Below are positions 54,701 to 63,647 of a stretch of 64,000 nucleotides of DNA, piece after piece. The notes beneath the pieces were generated by a model. It had not been told where the DNA came from. It was given only the letters and a program-made list of their open reading frames with translations, and searched no databases. Position 1 is the stretch's first letter; every line of letters begins with the position of its first letter. The stretch comes from Karalla daura (taxonomy: Eukaryota > Chordata > Actinopteri > Chaetodontiformes > Leiognathidae), in the NCBI GenBank assembly GCA_029224185.1, contig CM055192.1, positions 1,849,001 to 1,913,000 on the forward strand, given 5' to 3'. The translations under genes and the position numbers were made by a program.

Positions 54701-55600
54701 AGGTACCTGAGCACATGGTCGTCGAGAAATGGTGCTGCTGAAAAACCATACAACCTATCAGCGTGCAACTCGCTACACAAACACACCACAAGATTCTTCA
54801 ATTTTTGAAATGAAAATGAAGTTTCAAAGTCAAAGCATGGCAATGTTGCAAATGTTTGTTTGTGGAGTTCTGTTTTTCCCATTCATTCTTATGGGAAAAA
54901 GCCAAATTGGCCAAGTGAGAAACATTTGGCTCTATGGAGACTGCGCTTTCACCTATCTGGAATACAAACTCACTGTCACTCCGTAGGGGATAGTCTCCAG
55001 AATGCCATGACGCGATTTGGTGTGTGTACCATGAGAACTGTGGCCACAGTCGCGAGGAGAAGTGCAACGTTTAACATTGATGGCAGTGGTGGGACAATGA
55101 ATGGGGGCTTATGGAGAGAAAAGGCTGCACTGGGCCATACGATGAGGCTCGTCGTTTAAATTTCACAAGGCGCACGGGTTTCTGGCCTGCCCCGCATGAG
55201 AGAGCACCAATGTTCCTACAAAACTGGAAAAAATAAGTTGTCTGCTGCTTAGGGTGTGGCTGGGAGCAGCGTGAAAAGAGCGAAACGAGAGCTGATTTTT
55301 AAGCGATCCCGCATGTCGGCCCGGTGCTATGAAGAGATTGGACATGCCCAATGCTGAGGGGGCCCTTTCCCACTCTGCGAGTCTCCCAGGGCCTGTGCCA
55401 TCTGCTGGGGTGCATTGAAGCTGGACGCCTCATCACTTTGTATGACCATGTGAGCAGAGGAGACATTGGAGCAGGTACCTGAGCACATGGTCGTCGAGAA
55501 ATGGTGCTGCTGAAAAACCATACAACCTATCAGCGTGCAACTCGCTACACAAACACACCACAAGATTCTTCAATTTTTGAATTAAAAAAGAAGTTTCAAA
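51747..55600 (+). repeat. Five-unit higher-order repeat, copy 3 (3847 bp)
   Basis: Anchors 52088, 52850, 53620, 54391 and 55163. Identity with copy 2 continues through GAATTAAAAAAGAAG near 55578 and stops about 35 bases later, where GCAATGTTGCG replaces GCAACGTTGCG. The next monomers are of other types, so the five-unit register ends here. Confidence 0.9.
52088..52849 (+). repeat. Short 762-bp monomer of higher-order copy 3 (deletion at 52545/52546)
   Basis: Exactly 3847 bp from the carrier in copy 2; the last carrier in the window. Confidence 0.9.
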
Positions 55601-57302
55601 GTCAAAGCATGGCAATGTTGCGAATGTTTGTTTGTGGAGTTCTGTTTTTCCCATTCATTCTTATGGGAAAAAGCCAAATTGGCCAAGTGAGAAACATTTG
55701 GCTCTATGGAGACTGCGCTTTCACCTATCTGGAATACGAACTCACTGTCACTCCGTAGGGGAGAGTCTCCAGAATGCCATGACGCGATTTGGTGTGTGTA
55801 CCATGAGAACTGTGGCCACAGTCGCGAGGAGAAGTGCAACGTTTAACATTGATGGCAGTGGTGGGACAATGAATGGGGGCTTATGGAGAGAAAAGGCTGC
55901 ACTGGGCCATACGATGAGGCTCGTCGTTTAAATTTCACAAGGCGCACGGGTTTCTGGCCTGCCCCGCATGAGAGAGCACCAATGTTCCTACAAAACTGGA
56001 AAAAATAAGTTGTCTGCTGCTTAGGGTGTGGCTGGGAGCAGCGTGAAAAGAGCGAAACGAGAGCTGATTTTGAAGCGATCCCGCATGTCGGCCCGGTGCT
56101 ATGAAGAGATTGGACATGCCCAATGCTGAGGGGGCCCTTTCCCACTCTGCGAGTCTCTCAGGGCCTGTGCCATCTGCTGGGGTGCATTGAAGCTGGACGC
56201 CTCATCACTTTGTATGACCATGTGAGCAGAGGAGACATTGGAGCAGGTACCTGAGCACATGGTCGTCGAGAAATGGTGCTGCTGAAAAACCATACAACCT
56301 ATCAGCGTGCAACTCGCTACACAAACACACCACAAGATTCTTCAATTTTTGAAATGAAAATGAAGTTTCAAAGTCAAAGTATGGCAACGTTGCGAATGTT
56401 TGTTTGTGGAGTTCTGTTTTTCCCATTCATTCTTATGGGAATAAGCCAAATTGGCCAAGTGAGAAACATTTGGCTCTATGGAGACAACGCTTTCACCAAT
56501 CTGGAATACGAACTCACTGTCACGCCGTAGGGGATAGTCTCCAGAATGCCATGACGCGATTTGGTGTGTGTACCATGAAAACTGTGGCCACAGTCGCGAG
56601 GAGAAGTGTAACGTTTAACATTGATGTCAGCGGTTGGAAATTGAATGGGGGCTTAAGGAGGGAGAAGGCTGCACTGGGCCTACGATGATGCTCGTCGTTT
56701 AAATTTCACATGGCGCACGGATTTATGGCCTGCCCCGCATGAGAGAGCACCAATGTTCCTACAAAACTGGAAAAAATAATTTGTCTGCTGCGTAGGGTGT
56801 GGCTGGGAGCAGCGTGAACAGAGCGAAACGAGAGCTGATTTTTAAGCGATCCCGCATGTCGGCCCGGTGCTATGAAGAGATTGGACATGCCCAATGCTGA
56901 GGGGGCCCTTTCCCACTCTGCGAGTCTCCCAGGGCCTGTGCCATCTGCTGGGGTGCATTGAAGCTGGACGCCTCTTCACTTTCTATGACCATGTGAGCAG
57001 AGGAGACATTGGAGCAGGTACCTGAGCACATGGTTGTCGAGAAATGGTGCTGCTGAAAAACCATACAACCAATCAGCGTGCAACTCGCTACACAAACACA
57101 CCACAAGATTCTTCAATTTTTGAAATGAAAATGAAGTTTCAAAGTCAAAGTATGGCAACGTTGCGAATGTTTGTTTGTGGAGTTCTGTTTTTCCCATTCA
57201 TTCTTATGGGAAAAAGCCAAATTGGCCAAGTGAGAAACATTTGGCTCTATGGAGACAACGCTTTCACCAATCTGGAATACGAGCTCACTGTCACGCCGTA
57301 GG

Positions 57303-57313
57303 GGAGAGTCTCC
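57303..57313. repeat. Short dyad GGAGAGTCTCC (representative copy)
   Basis: Five-base arms around a central G. Many units carry GGATAGTCTCC or GGATAGTTTCC instead, so it is polymorphic within the array. Confidence 0.7.
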
Positions 57314-60300
57314 AGAATGCCCTGACACGATTTGGTGTGTGTACTATGAGAACTGTGGCCACAGTCGCGAGGAGAAGTGCAACGTTTAACATTGATGGCA
57401 GTGGTGGGACAATGAATGGGGGCTTATGGAGAGAAAAGGCTGCACTGGGCCATACGATGAGGCTCGTCGTTTAAATTTCACAAGGCGCACGGGTTTCTGG
57501 CCTGCCCCGCATGAGAGAGCACCAATGTTCCTACAAAACTGGAAAAAATAAGTTGTCTGCTGCTTAGGGTGTGGCTGGGAGCAGCGTGAAAAGAGCGAAA
57601 CGAGAGCTGATTTTTAAGCGATCCCGCATGTCGGCCCGGTGCTACGAAGAGGTTGGACATGCCCAATGCTGAAGGCCCCTTTCCCACTCTGCAAGTCTCC
57701 CAGGGCCTGTGCCATCTGCTGGGGTGCATTGAAGCTGGACGCCTCATCACTTTGTATGACCATGTCAGCAGAGGAGACATTGGAGCAGGTACCTGAGCAC
57801 ATGGTCGTCGAGAAATGGTGCTGCTGAAAAACCATACAACCTATCAGCGTGCAACTCGCTACACAAACACACCACAAGATTCTTCAATTTTTGAAATAAA
57901 AAAGAAGTTTCAAAGTCAAAGCATGGCAATGTTGCGAATGTTTGTTTGTGGAGTTCTGTTTTTCCCATTCATTCTTATGGGAAAAAGCCAAATTGGCCAA
58001 GTGAGAAACATTTGGCTCTATGGAGACTGCGCTTTCACCTATCTGGAATACGAACTCACTGTCACTCCGTAGGGGATAGTCTCCAGAATGCCATGACGCG
58101 ATTTGGTGTGTGTACCATGAGAACTGTGGCCACAGTCGCGAGGAGAAGTGCAACGTTTAACATTGATGGCAGTGGTGGGACAATGAATGGGGGCTTATGG
58201 AGAGAAAAGGCTGCACTGGGCCATACGATGAGGCTCGTCGTCTAAATTTCACAAGGCGCACGGGTTTCTGGCCTGCCCCGCATGAGAGAGCACCAATGTT
58301 CCTACAAAACTGGAAAAAATAAGTTGTCTGCTGCTTAGGGTGTGGCTGGGAGCAGCGTGAAAAGAGCGAAACGAGAGCTGATTTTTAAGCGATCCCGCAT
58401 GTCGGCCCGGTGCTATGAAGAGATTGGACATGCCCAATGCTGAGGGGGCCCTTTCAAACTCTTCGAGTCTCCCAGGGCCTGTGCCATCTGCTGGGGTGCA
58501 TTGAAGCTGGACGCCTCATCACTTTCTATGACCATGTGAGCAGAGGAGACATTGGAGCAGGTACCTGAGCACATGGTTGTCGAGAAATTGTGCTGCTGAA
58601 AAACCATACAACCTATCAGCGTGCAACTCGCTACACAAACACATCACAAGATTCTTCAATTTTTGAAATAAAAATGAAGTTTCAAAGTCAAAGCATGGCA
58701 ACGTTGCGAATGCTTGTTTGTGGAGTTCTTTTTTTCCCATTCATTCTTATGGGAAAAAGCCAAATTGGCCAAGTGAGAAACATTTGGCTCTATGGAGACT
58801 GCGCTTTCACCTATCTGGAATACGAACTCACTGTCACGCCGTAGGGGATAGTCTCCAGAATGCCATGACGCGATTTGGTGTGTGTACCATGAAAACTGTG
58901 GCCACAGACGCGAGGAGAAGTGTAACGTTTAACATTGATGTCAGCGGTTGGAAATTGAATGGGGGCTTAAGGAGGGAAAAGGCTGCACTGGGCCTACGAT
59001 GATGCTCGTCGTTTAAATTTCACATGGCGCACGGGTTTATGGCCTGCCCCGCATGAGAGAGCACCAATGTTCCTACAAAACTGGAAAAAATAAGTTGTCT
59101 GCTGCTTAGGGTGTGGCTGGGAGCAGCGTGAAAAGAGCGAAACGAGAGCTGATTTTTAAGCGATCCCGCATGACGGCCCGGTGCTATGAAGAGATTGGAC
59201 ATGCCCAATGCTGAGGGGGCCCTTTCCCACTCTGCGAGTCTCCCAGGGCCTGTGCCATCTGCTGGGGTGCATTGAAGCTGGACGCCTCATCACTTTGTAT
59301 GACCATGTGAGCAGAGGAGACATTGGAGCAGGTACCTGGGCACATGGTTGTCGAGAAATGGTGCTGCTGAAAAACCATACAACCTATCAGCGTGCAACTC
59401 GCTACACAAACACACCACAAGATTCTTCAATTTTTGAAATGAAAATGAAGTTTCAAAGTCAAAGCATGGCAACGTTGCGAATGCTTGTTTGTGGAGTTCT
59501 TTTTTTCCCATTCATTCTTATGGGAAAAAGCCAAATTGGCCAAGTGAGAAACATGTGGCTCTATGGAGACAACGCTTTCACCGATCTGGAATACGAGCTC
59601 ACTGTCACGCCGTTGGAGAGAGTCTCCAGAATGCCCTGACACGATTTGGTGTGTGTACTATGAGAACTGTGGCCACAGTCGCGAGGAGAAGTGTAACGTT
59701 TAACATTGATGGCAGTGGTGGGACAATGAATGGGGGCTTATGGAGAGAAAAGGCTGCACTGGGCCATACGATGAGGCTCGTCGTTTAAATTTCACAAGGC
59801 GCACGGGTTTCTGGCCTGCCCCGCATGAGAGAGCACCAATGTTCCTACAAAACTGGAAAAAATAAGTTGTCTGCTGCTTAGGGTGTGGCTGGGAGCAGCG
59901 TGATAAGAGCGAAACGAGAGCTGATTTTTAAGCGATCCCGCATGTCGGCCCGGTGCTACGAAGAGGTTGGACATGCCCAATGCTGAGGGCCCCTTTCCCA
60001 CTCTGCAAGTCTCCCAGGGCCTGTGCCATCTGCTGGGGTGCATTGAAGCTGGACGCCTCATCACTTTGTATGACCATGTGAGCAGAGGAGACATTGGAGC
60101 AGGTACCTGAGCACATGGTCGTCGAGAAATGGTGCTGCTGAAAAACCATACAACCTATCAGCGTGCAACTCGCTACACAAACACACCACAAGATTCTTCA
60201 ATTTTTGAAATAAAAAAGAAGTTTCAAAGTCAAAGCATGGCAATGTTGCGAATGTTTGTTTGTGGAGTTCTGTTTTTCCCATTCATTCTTATGGGAAAAA

Positions 60301-62413
60301 GCCAAATTGGCCAAGTGAGAAACATTTGGCTCTATGGAGACTGCGCTTTCACCTATCTGGAATACGAACTCACTGTCACTCCGTAGGGGATAGTCTCCAG
60401 AATGCCATGACGCGATTTGGTGTGTGTACCATGAGAACTGTGGCCACAGTCGCGAGGAGAAGTGCAACGTTTAACATTGATGGCAGTGGTGGGACAATGA
60501 ATGGGGGCTTAAGGAGGGAAAAGGCTGCACTGGGCCTACGATGATGCTCGTCGTTTAAATTTCACATGGCGCACGGATTTATGGCCTGCCCCGCATGAGA
60601 GAGCACCAATGTTCCTACAAAACTGGAAAAAAGAATTTGTCTGCTGCGTAGGGTGTGGCTGGGAGCAGCGTGAACAGAGCGAAACGAGAGCTGATTTTTA
60701 AGCGATCCCGCATGTCGGCCCGGTGCTATGAAGAGATTGGACATGCCCAATGCTGAGGGGGCCCTTTCCCACTCTGCGAGTCTCCCAGGGCCTGTGCCAT
60801 CTGCTGGGGTGCATTGAAGCTGGACGCCTCTTCACTTTCTATGACCATGTGAGCAGAGGAGACATTGGAGCAGGTACCTGAGCACATGGTTGTCGAGAAA
60901 TGGTGCTGCTGAAAAACCATACAACCAATCAGCGTGCAACTCGCTACACAAACACACCACAAGATTCTTCAATTTTTGAAATGAAAATGAAGTTTCAAAG
61001 TCAAAGTATGGCAACGTTGCGAATGTTTGTTTGTGGAGTTCTGTTTTTCCCATTTATTCTTATGGGAAAAAGCCAAATTGGCCAAGTGAGAAACATTTGG
61101 CTCTATGGAGACAACGCTTTCACCAATCTGGAATACGAGCTCACTGTCACGCCGTAGGGGAGAGTCTCCAGAATGCCCTGACACGATTTGGTGTGTGTAC
61201 TATGAGAACTGTGGCCACAGTCGCGAGGAGAAGTGCAACGTTTAACATTGATGGCAGTGGTGGGACAATGAATGGGGGCTTATGGAGAGAAAAGGCTGCA
61301 CTGGGCCATACGATGAGGCTCGTCGTTTAAATTTCACAAGGCGCACGGGTTTCTGGCCTGCCCCGCATGAGAGAGCACCAATGTTCCTACAAAACTGGAA
61401 AAAAGAATTTGTGTGCTGCTTAGGGTGTGGCTGGGAGCAGCGTGAAAAGAGCGAAACGAGAGCTGATTTTTAAGCGATCCCGCATGACGGCCCGGTGCTA
61501 TGAAGAGATTGGACATGCCCAATGCTGAGGGGGCCCTTTCCCACTCTGCGAGTCTCCCAGGGCCTGTGCCATCTGCTGGGGTGCATTGAAGCTGGACGCC
61601 TCATCACTTTGTATGACCATGTGAGCAGAGGAGACATTGGAGCAGGTACCTGAGCACATGGTTGTCGAGAAATGGTGCTGCTGAAAAACCATACAACCTA
61701 TCAGCGTGCAACTCGCTACACAAACACACCACAAGATTCTTCAATTTTTGAAATGAAAATGAAGTTTCAAAGTCAAAGCATGGCAACGTTGCGAATGCTT
61801 GTTTGTGGAGTTCTTTTTTTCCCATTCATTCTTATGGGAAAAAGCCAAATTGGCCAAGTGAGAAACATGTGGCTCTATGGAGACAACGCTTTCACCGATC
61901 TGGAATACGAGCTCACTGTCACGCCGTAGGAGAGAGTCTCCAGAATGCCCTGACACGATTTGGTGTGTGTACTATGAGAACTGTGGCCACAGTCGCGAGG
62001 AGAAGTGTAACGTTTAACATTGATGGCAGTGGTGGGACAATGAATGGGGGCTTATGGAGAGAAAAGGCTGCACTGGGCCATACGATGAGGCTCGTCGTTT
62101 AAATTTCACAAGGCGCACGGGTTTCTGGCCTGCCCCGCATGAGAGAGCACCAATGTTCCTACAAAACTGGAAAAAATAAGTTGTCTGCTGCTTAGGGTGT
62201 GGCTGGGAGCAGCGTGATAAGAGCGAAACGAGAGCTGATTTTTAAGTGATCCCGCATGACGGCCCGGTGCTACGAAGAGGTTGGACATGCCCAATGCTGA
62301 GGGCCCCTTTCCCACTCTGCAAGTCTCCCAGGGCCTGTGCCATCTGCTGGGGTGCATTGAAGCTGGACGCCTCATCACTTTGTATGACCATGTGAGCAGA
62401 GGAGACATTGGAG

Positions 62414-62423
62414 CAGGTACCTG
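62414..62423. repeat. 10-bp palindrome CAGGTACCTG (representative copy)
   Basis: Perfect dyad containing a KpnI site (GGTACC), present in almost every monomer in both subfamilies. Exceptions seen by eye include a G substitution near 4238, CTTGAG near 5459 and 7002, CGGGTACC near 27011 and CCTTAG near 34700. It contains two head-to-head CAGGTA sites, which resemble E2-box motifs; no function is shown. Confidence 0.85.
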
Positions 62424-62586
62424 AGCACATGGTCGTCGAGAAATGGTGCTGCTGAAAAACCATACAACCTATCAGCGTGCAACTCGCTACACAAACACAC
62501 CACAAGATTCTTCAATTTTTGAAATAAAAAAGAAGTTTCAAAGTCAAAGCATGGCAATGTTGCGAATGTTTGTTTGTGGAGTTCTG

Positions 62587-62614
62587 TTTTTCCCATTCAT
62601 TCTTATGGGAAAAA
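62587..62614 (+). repeat. Inverted repeat / potential hairpin of the monomer (representative copy)
   Basis: Left arm TTTTTCCCAT (62587-62596), 8-nt loop TCATTCTT, right arm ATGGGAAAAA (62605-62614): a perfect 10-bp stem. It recurs once per monomer. In copies whose loop or flank has changed (CATTCATTTTTTTGGG near 14880, 18714, 26422 and 30261; CTGATTGGG near 21024, 22567, 24882 and 27959) at least 9 bp of the stem still pair. Single-arm mismatches occur near 4411, 19490, 33331, 40263 and 41799. Confidence 0.85.
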
Positions 62615-62620
62615 GCGAAA

Positions 62621-62628
62621 TTGGCCAA
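62621..62628. repeat. 8-bp palindrome TTGGCCAA (representative copy)
   Basis: Lies seven bases after the hairpin arm. It is characteristic of subfamily B. Subfamily A units have TTGGCGAA or ATGGCGAA, so the dyad is lost there. Confidence 0.8.
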
Positions 62629-62750
62629 GTGAGAAACATTTGGCTCTATGGAGACTGCGCTTTCACCTATCTGGAATACGAACTCACTGTCACTCCGTAG
62701 GGGATAGTCTCCAGAATGCCATGACGCGATTTGGTGTGTGTACCATGAGA

Positions 62751-62764
62751 ACTGTGGCCACAGT
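62751..62764. repeat. 14-bp perfect palindrome ACTGTGGCCACAGT (representative copy)
   Basis: The 14-mer equals its own reverse complement and is present in most subfamily B monomers. In many subfamily A units the left half is AAAGTGGCC, leaving an 8-bp core GTGGCCAC. In the units at 58249 and 62877 the last base is changed (CACAGA). It directly abuts a CpG-rich GTCGCGAGG. Confidence 0.85.
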
Positions 62765-63647
62765 CGCGAGGAGAAGTGCAACGTTTAACATTGATGGCAG
62801 TGGTGGGACAATGAATGGGGGCTTATGGAGAGAAAAGGCTGCACTGGGCCATACGATGAGGCTCGTCGTCTAAATTTCACAAGGCGCACGGGTTTCTGGC
62901 CTGCCCCGCATGAGAGAGCACCAATGTTCCTACAAAACTGGAAAAAATAAGTTGTCTGCTGCTTAGGGTGTGGCTGGGAGCAGCGTGAAAAGAGCGAAAC
63001 GAGAGCTGATTTTTAAGCGATCCCGCATGTCGGCCCGGTGCTATGAAGAGATTGGACATGCCCAATGCTGAGGGGGCCCTTTCAAACTCTTCGAGTCTCC
63101 CAGGGCCTGTGCCATCTGCTGGGGTGCATTGAAGCTGGACGCCTCATCACTTTCTATGACCATGTGAGCAGAGGAGACATTGGAGCAGGTACCTGAGCAC
63201 ATGGTTGTCGAGAAATTGTGCTGCTGAAAAACCATACAACCTATCAGCGTGCAACTCGCTACACAAACACATCACAAGATTCTTCAATTTTTGAAATAAA
63301 AATGAAGTTTCAAAGTCAAAGCATGGCAACGTTGCGAATGCTTGTTTGTGGAGTTCTTTTTTTCCCATTCATTCTTATGGGAAAAAGCCAAATTGGCCAA
63401 GTGAGAAACATTTGGCTCTATGGAGACTGCGCTTTCACCTATCTGGAATACGAACTCACTGTCACGCCGTTGGGGATAGTCTCCAGAATGCCATGACGCG
63501 ATTTGGTGTGTGTACCATGAAAACTGTGGCCACAGACGCGAGGAGAAGTGTAACGTTTAACATTGATGTCAGCGGTTGGAAATTGAATGGGGGCTTAAGG
63601 AGGGAAAAGGCTGCACTGGGCCTACGATGATGCTCGTCGTTTAAATT

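Larger units (their letters stand above)
62106..62876 (+). repeat. Representative 771-bp satellite monomer with internal landmarks
   Basis: Chosen as a reference because most landmarks are intact. In order from the anchor: a short run of A near 62168; the variable GGCCCGGTGCT or GCACGGGGCT block near 62262; an ApaI-type GGGCCC near 62300; the dyad CAGGTACCTG at 62414-62423; an A/T-tract-rich stretch at about 62510-62545; a 10-bp-arm inverted repeat at 62587-62614; TTGGCCAA at 62621-62628; SacI-type GAGCTC in many units, replaced here by GAACTC; ACTGTGGCCACAGT at 62751-62764, followed at once by the NruI-type TCGCGA. I see no shorter internal repeat that would suggest the monomer grew from a smaller unit. 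No tRNA, 5S rRNA or snRNA signature is visible. Confidence 0.9.

Noticed and set aside
62290..62310. CTCF site, as in some macrosatellites (AGGGGGC core in most units)
   Set aside because: Only the core half matches; the upstream CCASY part is absent, and many units carry a one-base-shorter form of the core.
62535..62591. RNA polymerase III internal promoter (GTTTCAAAGTC resembles a B box, with a T-run about 42 bases downstream)
   Set aside because: Two of the conserved B-box bases differ and no convincing A box lies at a suitable distance upstream; A/T-tract sequence gives such matches by chance.
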